Source of the DNA: Candidatus Zixiibacteriota bacterium | GTDB lineage: Bacteria; Zixibacteria; MSB-5A5; GN15; FEB-12 | DNA length: 5,931 nucleotides | NCBI GenBank assembly: GCA_035380245.1 | Contig: DAOSXA010000015.1 | Span: forward strand, 1 to 5,931 | Direction of reading: 5' to 3' | The notes under the pieces: generated by a model | What the model was told of the DNA's origin: nothing | Databases searched by the model: none | What the model saw: the letters and a program-made list of their open reading frames with translations, nothing else | In this document: piece by piece, positions 1 to 5,552 of the stretch | How the letters are laid out: every line of letters starts with the position of its first letter | Numbering within the stretch: position 1 is the first letter of the stretch | Position numbers and translations under genes: made by a program

Positions 1-260
1 TTCGAGTTTATTTGTGCCAACACGTCAAAGATGTCGGCAAGGATGATGTTCGATCTTAGTCTTGTTCCCCAGTCTTCCACTTCCGGATGAAGTTCTCGGA
101 ACAAAGCCGAGTCCGTGGAAGAATGCTTAATAAACGAACCAAAGGCTCCCCAACTTAGGGAGCCTCCGATATCGCCTATCTCGATTCCGGCTGAAGAAAT
201 CAAGTCATGGTTAATCGCCTCGCGATGTTCTTCAATGAACCTTCGGAGGCTTAAGATTCC
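1..260 (-). CDS. Tail assembly chaperone, frameshift extension (gpT-like half), 3' end outside window
   Basis: This is the second half of a predicted gpG-gpT-type fusion, made when ribosomes slip -1 near the end of the chaperone gene. Such longer products are thought to bind the tape measure protein while tail-tube subunits assemble. The frame stays open for 86 codons to the window edge. It reads GILSLRRFIEEHREAINHDL at first, then LSWGAFGSFI and DSALFRELHPEVEDW. The FIEEH-x-x-AINHDLI block, the SW-G-F motif and the acidic SALFREL stretch resemble C-terminal extensions of siphovirus tail chaperones. The frame cannot start independently: an in-frame TGA lies at 294-296, and the first NTG codon is a TTG at 203, already inside the conserved block and without a ribosome binding site. 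The fusion would be at least 173 aa. Family assignment is from recognition, not a search. The tape measure gene should follow just outside the window. Confidence 0.8.
143..165 (-). other. Perfect 8-bp hairpin inside the chaperone extension
   Basis: The mRNA contains AGGCTCCC, a 7-base loop TAAGTTG, then GGGAGCCT, a perfect 8-bp stem rich in G and C. It lies within the predicted extension frame, encoding part of GGSLSWGAF, and no U-run follows, so it does not look like an intrinsic terminator. It begins about 90 bases after the slippery run, farther than usual for a frameshift stimulator. It may be a chance product of the Gly/Ser/Trp codons or a real RNA element. Confidence 0.35.
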
Positions 261-520
261 CCCACTGATGCGCCTGTTGCTTCCTTCGTAGCATCATTCC
301 ATGCCTTGACAAGCTGCATGATCTCATCAGTGAGAAGTCCGTTGAAGACATCTTCGGGAATATATTCCTTGAAGAACTCAATGACCTTTTCGTCCGTTCT
401 CATGTTCTTGAGTACCAAATAAGGGACACTTGAAGCGAGTGGAATTGAATATGTCTTGTCTCCGATAGTCGCCTTCAATACTTCAATCTGTTCTTTTTTC
501 TTGATTGTAACTTCAGCCAT
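251..520 (-). CDS. Tail assembly chaperone (gpG-like), 89 aa
   Basis: This small protein lies directly after the tail-tube gene, where siphoviruses encode the chaperone that keeps the tape measure protein competent for tail assembly. It is 89 aa with no signal peptide or membrane segment. It has an N-terminal beta-like stretch (residues 11-33), then a mostly helical, charged part (37-78) containing LVLKNMRTDEKVIEFFKEYI, and a short Gly/Ala/Ser tail where the frameshift is predicted. The start is well supported by AGGAGA (529-534), 8 bases before the ATG, and the gene begins 21 bases after the major tail protein stop. A -1 slip after Gly87 would replace the last two residues with the extension encoded at 1-260, so both a short and a long form are expected. 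Function is inferred from position, size and the overlapping extension frame. Confidence 0.8.
   Translation of the reverse strand: MAEVTIKKKEQIEVLKATIGDKTYSIPLASSVPYLVLKNMRTDEKVIEFFKEYIPEDVFNGLLTDEIMQLVKAWNDATKEATGASVGES
257..263 (-). promoter_or_regulatory. Probable -1 ribosomal frameshift (slippery) site, GGGGGAA
   Basis: In the chaperone frame the mRNA reads GTG GGG GAA TCT TAA, giving a run of five G. A glycyl-tRNA on GGG (260-262) can move back one base and still pair perfectly with GGG. The next codons become GGA ATC TTA AGC, entering the long open frame at 1-260. The A-site Glu tRNA would not re-pair well, so this is not a canonical XXXYYYZ heptamer, and P-site slippage on the G run is the simpler reading. 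The zero-frame stop is only two codons further on, the usual arrangement for phage tail chaperone pairs. A 5-bp stem with a 3-base loop (214-226) lies about 30 bases downstream, and its neighbourhood can be extended by AACC/GGTT arms. Whether it stimulates slippage is unknown. Confidence 0.7.
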
Positions 521-541
521 TTTTGAAATCTCCTTTTCTAA

Positions 542-1078
542 TTAAGACTCAATGTCTCCTTCGTCTGTTACCTGTACCCAGTCACCCTGGATGGTGATAT
601 CGAGCTCAACAGCTTCATCGCCCTTGTAGTTGATGTCGCCGAGATCACTGATGAGACCATTCGAAGTGCCAACATAGGTCATTCTCTCTCCATCCTTCAT
701 TATGAAAAGGAAGGCAGCAGGATCGGGTTTACTGTCAAGGTTTACCTTGAGGAGCGTACCGTGATCACCTGTTGCGGCTGTCTTGTTCACGTTGGAAGCA
801 CCGAAAACAGTCTTGAGAGTGTTCTCTGTGATGTCCATGATCTTGCCCTTGATAGTTCCGGGATCAGAACCTGGGATAGTTCTCTTGGGTTGAAGTGCCC
901 AGTTCTTCAGAGTCTCACTGTCACGTGCTGTAAAAGTGATACCGTCTGCATCGATATCTCCGACTATGGTCCAAGCTGTGAGCGTGTCTGTCGGATATGC
1001 AGGCAAAGTAGTTCCGGCCGGAGCCGTGTAGAACATTCCGGAAGCGTAGCCGCCTCCGAGCATAACATTATCTGCCAT
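542..1078 (-). CDS. Major tail protein (tail tube subunit), 178 aa
   Basis: Predicted subunit of the siphovirus tail tube, which stacks as hexamers around the tape measure protein. It is 178 aa, a usual size for the compact form with no added Ig-like domain. After a Gly-rich start (residues 8-14) comes a region typical of tail-tube proteins: VGDIDADGITFTARDSETLK (39-58), then W60, and a helix-like segment MDITENTLKTVFG (81-93). The C-terminal half alternates beta-like strands with turns (110-172) and ends in an acidic tail (TDEGDIES). The position between a tail completion gene and the chaperone pair supports the call. The start is certain: AGGAGG lies 7 bases before the ATG, and that site is formed by the last codons of the preceding gene. 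A strong binding site fits a protein needed in many copies. Confidence 0.85.
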   Translation of the reverse strand: MADNVMLGGGYASGMFYTAPAGTTLPAYPTDTLTAWTIVGDIDADGITFTARDSETLKNWALQPKRTIPGSDPGTIKGKIMDITENTLKTVFGASNVNKTAATGDHGTLLKVNLDSKPDPAAFLFIMKDGERMTYVGTSNGLISDLGDINYKGDEAVELDITIQGDWVQVTDEGDIES

Positions 1079-1082
1079 TTTT

Positions 1083-1475
1083 TTACCTCCTATTGATAGT
1101 AGTAAATTCTTGATGTGCCACTATATTTAACCTCGCCGAGCACATAGCGAGGTCAGGTCTCACGGGATCAGATCCCCACGATCCTGATGAATTGACTGTC
1201 ACCATTCTGATTGCAGTCGTTTGCTCGTCTGATATCTTCTTCAATACGCCGATCGCGTTTCTTAGAAGTTCGTCTGCTGCCTCTTCTGACTCTGCTCTGG
1301 CATCGAGAACGATGTCAACCGAGTCGATGGTGTTCTTATCAGAACCACCGACTCTCTGGACTTCAAGGGAAGGAACTTTGAACTTCGCAGGAAGCGGTCT
1401 GCAGTAGATGTCGAAGTAGTCAGTCAAAGCGAGTCTGACGATGTTCTCTATATCAATGCTTCTGAGTATTTCCAT
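1083..1475 (-). CDS. Tail completion / tail terminator protein, 130 aa
   Basis: Predicted to cap the head-proximal end of the tail tube and join it to the neck. The call rests on position (last connector gene before the tail-tube gene), on size (130 aa) and on pattern. Residues 1-22 form a helix-like start (IDIENIVRLALTDYF). They are followed by CRPLPAKFKVPSLEVQRVGG (25-44), a DIVLDARAESEEAADELLRN strand-helix stretch (54-73) and strand-rich ends (87-125), a layout common in Tc1-type tail completion and terminator proteins. The ATG follows the stop of the preceding gene after one base, so translation is probably coupled; only a weak GGGCGG-like site precedes it. The final codons double as the ribosome binding site of the next gene. 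The exact family is not certain from reading alone. Confidence 0.7.
   Translation of the reverse strand: MEILRSIDIENIVRLALTDYFDIYCRPLPAKFKVPSLEVQRVGGSDKNTIDSVDIVLDARAESEEAADELLRNAIGVLKKISDEQTTAIRMVTVNSSGSWGSDPVRPDLAMCSARLNIVAHQEFTTINRR
1086..1091 (-). promoter_or_regulatory. Ribosome binding site formed by the last Arg-Arg codons of the upstream gene
   Basis: The tail completion gene ends AGG AGG TAA, coding Arg-Arg-stop. The same bases make a perfect AGGAGG Shine-Dalgarno sequence 7 bases (TAAAAAA) before the major tail protein ATG at 1078. The C-terminal residues of one protein are therefore tied to high-level initiation of the next. The site also fixes the start of the major tail protein. 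Confidence 0.85.
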
Positions 1476-1476
1476 A

Positions 1477-1734
1477 TCACACCGCCCTGCTCAATGCTTT
1501 ATTTTCGGATTCGGCTCTCACACTCGCCTCATCGGTCGTAGCTACACCGGCGACCCATCTGGTCGGCTTCTTGACTGCGTTAGCCGTATAGCCTTCAGAT
1601 GGTTCCGAGATATTAGCTGTCGCTGTTGTTGCGATTCGCTTCGCTTGCGAAAGAGCCAATTCTCTAACACCTTCCGACTGGAGTATCTCGACGAATCCTG
1701 CATTCTTCCATTCAAACCGAACATTCCTTGCCAT
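1477..1734 (-). CDS. HK97 gp10-like neck / tail connector protein, 85 aa
   Basis: This small basic protein matches the short form of the HK97 gp10-like group, usually encoded between head closure and tail completion genes. It starts VRFEWKNAGFVEILQSEGV (residues 5-23), a strand followed by a helix. A long alpha-helical stretch comes next (LALSQAKRIATTATANI, 26-42), then a GYTANAVKKPTRWVAGVATT region (48-67) and a C-terminal NKALSRAV. The start is supported by GGGAGG about 8 bases upstream of the ATG and a 3-base gap after the head closure stop. At 85 aa it is shorter than full-length gp10 proteins but within the range of compact neck proteins in Gram-positive siphoviruses. I infer a role at the head-tail joint; the sequence shows no catalytic motif. 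Confidence 0.65.
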   Translation of the reverse strand: MARNVRFEWKNAGFVEILQSEGVRELALSQAKRIATTATANISEPSEGYTANAVKKPTRWVAGVATTDEASVRAESENKALSRAV

Positions 1735-1737
1735 AAA

Positions 1738-2076
1738 TCAACCCTCCCGTCTAACGAGGTTGAGCTGAATGTGGGAAGTCCTTGACGGACCTGTCCACTT
1801 GCGTGGCGCACCGTTTATCTCAAAGGTCTGACCGTCAAACTCAATACGATCTCCAGCCTTTGCATCTGTTCCTTCGGGAACATAAGCCGTCCAACTGTCA
1901 TTGATACCAAGAACGCGTCCATCCTGGGACAGTGAAGTCGATGCAGGCTGTATGGAGCAGCCTGTCACCGTTGTCTTCTCTGTGTTTGTCCAGTCGGGCA
2001 CTTCTGAGCCACGAGATGTGGTTGTTGTCTTGGCCCTCACTACCGTGATGGTCTGATTAGCGAATGAGGGAAGCAT
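1738..2076 (-). CDS. Head closure (head-tail stopper) protein, 112 aa
   Basis: Predicted ring protein that seals the portal after DNA packaging and receives the tail, like SPP1 gp16. The reading is a beta-rich 112-aa protein. ITVVRAKTTTTSRGSEVPDW lies near the start, then a CSIQPASTS segment (also common in this family), a WTAYVPEGTDAKAGDRIEFD stretch and a C-terminal strand HIQLNLVRREG. This mixture, with GDRI-x-FDG before the last strands, is typical of phage head-tail adaptor/closure proteins. I chose the ATG at 2076, which overlaps the upstream stop as TGATG and has GAGAGG about 8 bases upstream. In-frame GTG (2085) and TTG (2079) codons would add three and one residues but sit too close to that site. 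The overlap suggests termination-reinitiation coupling to the adaptor gene. Confidence 0.72.
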   Translation of the reverse strand: MLPSFANQTITVVRAKTTTTSRGSEVPDWTNTEKTTVTGCSIQPASTSLSQDGRVLGINDSWTAYVPEGTDAKAGDRIEFDGQTFEINGAPRKWTGPSRTSHIQLNLVRREG

Positions 2077-2483
2077 CAAAAACACCTCTCTCTCGGCTTC
2101 ATAAGATTCAATGCGTCGATCTTCTGCACCTTCAAGCCCAGAGCCTTCATATCAGTCGGCCAGAGCTTGATAGCTCCGCTTGAGTTAGGCAAGCTATAAG
2201 ACTGAGATACACCACCGGCTGCTTCTGCGTATGACGCGACAGGAAGCTGATTTCCGGGAGTGTTCAACTCGCGGATAACGACGTCACACGTCACGCTCTT
2301 AGCCACATCCGCGAGGATAGGTGTTGCTGCGATCATCTGGTCGTAGTCTCTGCCTGTTCTCTGCGCCTCGACTCTGATCAGATTGCTGATGACAGGGATC
2401 AGATAGCCTGCTCTCGTCTGCTCTTCAGATGTGAGCGATCTCTTGAGATTGATGACATCTTGTACTGTAGCAAAGTCTGACAT
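2076..2483 (-). CDS. Head-tail connector/adaptor, Gp19/Gp15/Gp42-like, 135 aa
   Basis: Predicted adaptor that docks under the portal as the first connector ring. The protein is alpha-helical at the N terminus: FATVQDVINLKRSLTSEEQT (residues 4-23), then RAGYLIPVISNLIRVEAQRT (24-43) and ILADVAKSVTCDVVIRELNT (56-75). The C-terminal part, SYAEAAGGVSQSYSLPNSSG (84-103) followed by IKLWPTDMKALG (105-116), is the arm usual in the Gp19/Gp15/Gp42 family, with its S-x-S-x-S-x-x-N-type stretch and terminal helix. The ATG is five bases after the stop of the 66-aa gene, with CGAGGT upstream, itself made of that gene's last codons. It is first of the connector cassette, directly after the capsid block, which is the standard place. 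Confidence 0.8.
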   Translation of the reverse strand: MSDFATVQDVINLKRSLTSEEQTRAGYLIPVISNLIRVEAQRTGRDYDQMIAATPILADVAKSVTCDVVIRELNTPGNQLPVASYAEAAGGVSQSYSLPNSSGAIKLWPTDMKALGLKVQKIDALNLMKPRERCF

Positions 2484-2488
2484 CGCGC

Positions 2489-2689
2489 TTACCTCGTTAC
2501 TTCTTTAGTCTTCTTTGTGGTTCTTTTACGCGCCGGAGTTTTCTTAACATCTTCTACGGACTCGGCTGGTGGCACCGCTGGTGCCGGTGTAGCCTTCTCA
2601 GGCTTCTTGGCATCAACGGGCATCCACAAACCACCAAGCTCGGAGTCGACATTTACGACCGCTCCGGTCTTAACGTTACGGTAACGCAT
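2489..2689 (-). CDS. Small capsid-adjacent protein with basic Lys/Arg tail, 66 aa
   Basis: Function is not established. The N-terminal half, MRYRNVKTGAVVNVDSELGG (residues 1-20) followed by LWMPVD, resembles a small beta-rich module found next to capsid genes in many Gram-positive phages (DUF7302-like, by recollection). The middle is a Pro/Ala-rich linker (KATPAPAVPPAES, 32-44). The C terminus is strongly basic (KKTPARKRTTKKTKEVTR, 49-66) and likely disordered, so contact with DNA or with the acidic inner capsid surface is possible but only inferred. Its ATG overlaps the capsid stop as TAATG, with no good binding site of its own, so it is probably translated by reinitiation after the capsid gene. 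Its last codons (ACG AGG TAA) contribute the ribosome binding site of the adaptor gene. Alternative roles include a head decoration or minor head component. Confidence 0.6.
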   Translation of the reverse strand: MRYRNVKTGAVVNVDSELGGLWMPVDAKKPEKATPAPAVPPAESVEDVKKTPARKRTTKKTKEVTR

Positions 2690-3567
2690 TAGGACTCAGA
2701 GGACTCTATTCTTGCGAAAGCACTTCCGTCAAGAATAGCCCAACCGATCCATGCTTCTGCACGGAGATATACCTGATTGTATCCCTTAAGGTCTGCAGCT
2801 GTGTTATCTGGATCACCATACTCGATAACATCAAAGTTAATGATGTCTGCATAGCCCCATTTGAAAGCGTTCTGGAAGTCACCTGCGTAAGCGTACTCAC
2901 CATTTACCACGGATACTGTGCTGTTGATGTCAACAGGAACACCGTTGATGGATGCAGGTGCATTACCCCAACCAAGCTCAGGATACTGCTTAACGCCGCC
3001 TACCTTTAGCTTAGCAAGATCTGCTGCAAAAGTCTTGCTCATGGCGATACCGTTGAAGTCGTAGTCACCGATAGCTGTAACAGCAGACTCGATGTTTGCT
3101 TCAGGGTTAAGAGCTGAATATGTAACGGGAGTCACATGCTCATTCGTGTCGAAGGAGTTCTTGCCGATCAAAGCTGTCGCGGCAGCACCTGTTGCAGGAT
3201 TCGTGCCGTGCATAACCATGATGTCGAGACCGCGAGCGATCTTGCCTGCGAAAGCCTCAGAGAAAGCTCTGAGGTATTCGAGTTGCTTTTCTTCGGAGCA
3301 ACGAATGAATTCGTCAGATACTCTCTGACCGTATTCGATCTTGAGAGGAACCATCTTGATGGTGTCGTTAGATCCAGTGTGAGAACCCTTCGCGCCACCC
3401 TCTGCTACGAGGTTGACCTCTCCGCTCATGGAGAAGACCATAACGTCTGTTCCTGAGAAAGCGATAGGTGTCTGCTCTGCTAACTTAGCGATAGATGACT
3501 TCCCCTTCGCGCCTGTGAATACCTCTCTCACCAATTCGTGAGGGAATTTAGTTGATGTGAATGCCAT
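2689..3567 (-). CDS. Major capsid protein, HK97 fold, 292 aa
   Basis: Predicted shell subunit. At 292 aa it fits the HK97-fold capsid proteins that use a separate scaffold rather than a fused delta domain. Visible marks are an N-terminal arm (KFPHELVREVFTGAKGKSSI, residues 7-26) and the VNLVAEGGAKGSH segment (51-63) at the expected E-loop/strand position. A spine-like helix follows (FIRCSEEKQLEYLRAFSEAF, 87-106, then IARGLDIMVMHG). A FNGIAMSK-to-YPEL region (171-197) reads like the A-domain. The C-terminal strands YLRAEAWIGWAILDGSAFAR (267-286) are a frequent ending in this family. The start is certain: AAGGAGG lies just before the ATG, 18 bases after the scaffold stop. No protease gene lies in the window and the arm looks mature-length, so proteolytic maturation is not indicated. 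The product should be abundant. Confidence 0.92.
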   Translation of the reverse strand: MAFTSTKFPHELVREVFTGAKGKSSIAKLAEQTPIAFSGTDVMVFSMSGEVNLVAEGGAKGSHTGSNDTIKMVPLKIEYGQRVSDEFIRCSEEKQLEYLRAFSEAFAGKIARGLDIMVMHGTNPATGAAATALIGKNSFDTNEHVTPVTYSALNPEANIESAVTAIGDYDFNGIAMSKTFAADLAKLKVGGVKQYPELGWGNAPASINGVPVDINSTVSVVNGEYAYAGDFQNAFKWGYADIINFDVIEYGDPDNTAADLKGYNQVYLRAEAWIGWAILDGSAFARIESSES

Positions 3568-3585
3568 TTTTACATCCTCCTTAAA

Positions 3586-4059
3586 TTAATCGTTTTTGAT
3601 CGCGGACAATACTGACTTGAATGCCGTCTTTGACGAATCAAGAGTCTCGCCCGACTCTGGGTTCTTAGTCGGGAGCGGTGCGCCGTTTCCAACTAGCTTC
3701 TTTAGGGATTCCGCGTCAGCTCTGATAGACTGCTCGTCTTCTCCGCTGATACGGCCTATCCACTCGTGTGAAAGCCCCACCTCGTGAGCTATCCGGCTCT
3801 TTAACGAGGCCGTCTCGTATGTTTTGTTCTGTGCCATGAGGTCTTCAATGGTCTGAGAGTCAGTCTCACGAGCTTTCTTGTATTCTTCAAGAGTCTGATT
3901 AGCTTCTTCGAGTGCTTTCTGATGGTCAGACGGTGAGATCCAACCTTCATAGCGCTTGTTGGTCGCTTCACGCTCTCTCTTCAAGCGTTCCTTGACGATA
4001 TTGTCAAGCTCTTCCTGTGTCTCAATGGCCTTGAATGTGCTTTCTGTTGTTTCTGACAT
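3586..4059 (-). CDS. Capsid scaffolding protein, GP20/DUF4355-like, 157 aa
   Basis: Predicted internal scaffold that guides capsid subunits into a procapsid and is lost before or during packaging. The protein is highly charged and almost wholly helical. It opens with FKAIETQEELDNIVKERLKR (residues 9-28), the conserved start of the DUF4355/GP20 group. A coiled-coil-like stretch runs from about 44 to 82 (SDHQKALEEANQTLEEYKKA and following). LKSRIAHEVGLSHEWIGRIS (86-105) and a short acidic-basic C-terminal helix (AFKSVLSAIKND) complete it; C-terminal helices of scaffolds commonly contact the capsid protein. It ends just upstream of the major capsid gene, the standard order. The ATG is preceded by GGAAAGGAC and a 41-base gap after the terminase stop, the largest gap between genes from terminase to tail chaperone. 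Confidence 0.87.
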   Translation of the reverse strand: MSETTESTFKAIETQEELDNIVKERLKREREATNKRYEGWISPSDHQKALEEANQTLEEYKKARETDSQTIEDLMAQNKTYETASLKSRIAHEVGLSHEWIGRISGEDEQSIRADAESLKKLVGNGAPLPTKNPESGETLDSSKTAFKSVLSAIKND

Positions 4060-4100
4060 AATGTAGTCCTTTCCCCGATTTCAATCCGTTTCGGTAAACG

Positions 4101-5489
4101 TTAATAACTAACGCGTTGCTTTTTGGCCACCTTGGCCGTGTCGCAAGCGTGAGTCGCTAAAATAACAGACTCTATCAGAGCGACTTCAATGTCGTCGTCT
4201 AGAGTCTTATAGCCGTAGCCACCGCCGGAACCGATAGCTCGATGCTGGCAGTTAACTACGCTCTGTCTTAATCCAGGTTGCCCTGAATGACACAGCGTCT
4301 TGTTAGCTATGGCGGTTTCGAAGCCTGACGAAGCCTGAATAACTTCCTTAACTGTCGCCGCGTTCACGTTCTTGAGCTTTTGCTCTTTGCACTCCCGAAG
4401 GAATGTCTCAAGCCCGGAAGCACCGTCTACCAAGACTGCTTGCGCTTTGCTCTTCGTGAGGAAGTTGATGATCCAGTCGTTACCGTCTCTCTGGTTCCTA
4501 CAATCAATGGCTTCGACGAATATCTTGCCGTCGTCGGTCTTAACAGCGACTGCAAGAACCACGTTCTGGCCATCACGCCCAAACTTGACGCCTGCAAATA
4601 TCGGGGGCGCGAGCTTCGGTGTGACTTCCGCCTTGAGCTCGTCCCAATCGGGAGCTGCTATGGCGGATTGTTGACTATACTTGATCCAGAGCCCTAAGCG
4701 TTGAATGTTGAAGTCAATGTCATCGCCGTTTATCTCATCCTGGACTATTCTCTCGGTGAGGATCGTTCCAAGTGATGGCGATGTCGCGTACCAGGCGTTC
4801 TTGTCCTTAACATCGGTCTTGTGATCAACAGACCACTCCGCCCATCCTCCGTTGATAGAGTCTCCCTGTAAGGTCTTATCTCTAAAGTCACGGAAGACGT
4901 CTCCTGCAGAGACCGCTGTCGGCGGAGTTCCACACATCAGCGTCTGCGGATTCTTGGACGATGATACGACGTAGTTTAAGGCCGTCTGCTGCTGCTTAGT
5001 GTACTCTTGTGCCTCGTCTATGACAAGTAAGTCATATCCGGAACCAAGAGCGCCAGAAGACGTCCTGGTGCGAAAGTCGATAACCGCTCCATTTGTCATC
5101 TCTATGCGCTCTTTGCCGTATGCCTTATACGAAGATTTTGGCTTGATGCCTATCCCGTCAAGCATAGCCAACAGACGCTCCCACGCGATGTGGGCTGTAT
5201 CTGTAAGATGCGCTGTGTGTAGGATATGCTCGCCGTTAAACAAGCCCCATAGCTCACGCTGTGTCAGTATCTCGGTCTTGCCGTTTCGTCGTGGAACTGA
5301 ATAGCCAAACTTTGTGTGTGTCCACAAGTCATCGTCATTAATCGCCATGATGTCGCTGAGTATTAAGGCTTGCCATTCCTGACATGTTTTGCCGCTTAGG
5401 CTGTAAAGCTGGACTGCTTCATCACCGTAAGACTTCTCATACGGTAGCATTACTGATTGAGTCGGGATCTGATTCCCAACTCTACTCAT
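4101..5489 (-). CDS. terL: Terminase large subunit (packaging ATPase/nuclease), 462 aa
   Basis: Motor that cuts concatemeric phage DNA and drives it through the portal into the procapsid. The ATPase part shows a Walker A-like PRRNGKT (residues 66-72), of the form common in Gram-positive phage terminases. Walker B is DLLVIDEAQEY (153-163, catalytic E159). The coupling motif is LMCGTPPT (184-191). The nuclease part begins near residue 297. GVKFGRDG (300-307) carries Lys302 where many families have the first metal-binding Asp, with Asp306 nearby. LVDGASG supplies Asp355, and the third acidic cluster is TLDDDIEVAL (429-438). The start at 5489 follows AGGAGG with an 11-base spacer; Met14 is a less likely alternative. 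It sits after the minor head gene rather than before the portal, and no small terminase gene is visible in the window. The length of 462 aa is slightly short but appears complete. Confidence 0.92.
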   Translation of the reverse strand: MSRVGNQIPTQSVMLPYEKSYGDEAVQLYSLSGKTCQEWQALILSDIMAINDDDLWTHTKFGYSVPRRNGKTEILTQRELWGLFNGEHILHTAHLTDTAHIAWERLLAMLDGIGIKPKSSYKAYGKERIEMTNGAVIDFRTRTSSGALGSGYDLLVIDEAQEYTKQQQTALNYVVSSSKNPQTLMCGTPPTAVSAGDVFRDFRDKTLQGDSINGGWAEWSVDHKTDVKDKNAWYATSPSLGTILTERIVQDEINGDDIDFNIQRLGLWIKYSQQSAIAAPDWDELKAEVTPKLAPPIFAGVKFGRDGQNVVLAVAVKTDDGKIFVEAIDCRNQRDGNDWIINFLTKSKAQAVLVDGASGLETFLRECKEQKLKNVNAATVKEVIQASSGFETAIANKTLCHSGQPGLRQSVVNCQHRAIGSGGGYGYKTLDDDIEVALIESVILATHACDTAKVAKKQRVSY

Positions 5490-5552
5490 TCTGTGTTAAT
5501 CCTCCTTCTGGCTTGTCTCGTGAATGTATTCTCATATTCACCTCCACCTCCG

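Noticed and set aside
761..1096. 111-aa plus-strand frame opposite the tail-tube gene
   Set aside because: Cys-rich antisense translation of the major tail protein gene with no initiation signal; the minus-strand gene has a perfect binding site and family match.
1441..1785. 114-aa plus-strand frame opposite the neck genes
   Set aside because: It spans the junctions of three tightly packed minus-strand genes and is Cys/Arg/Ser-rich shadow sequence.
1542..1811. 89-aa minus-strand frame overlapping the neck and head closure genes
   Set aside because: It lies across two genes with good starts and family resemblance, has no plausible binding site and looks like out-of-frame translation (Arg/Ser/Gln-rich).
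2077..2085. Upstream GTG (2085) and TTG (2079) starts for the head closure gene
   Set aside because: The ATG at 2076 has correct spacing from GAGAGG and forms a TGATG overlap with the preceding stop; the earlier codons are too close to the binding site.
4087..4100. Hairpin CGTTT-ACCG-AAACG just after the terminase stop as a terminator
   Set aside because: The stem is only 5 bp and A/T-rich, and no U-run follows; the scaffold and capsid genes downstream need read-through transcription.
4380..4697. Plus-strand frames of about 100 aa opposite the terminase
   Set aside because: They are antisense to a confidently identified gene; the sequences are Cys/Leu/Ser-rich without motifs or ribosome binding sites.
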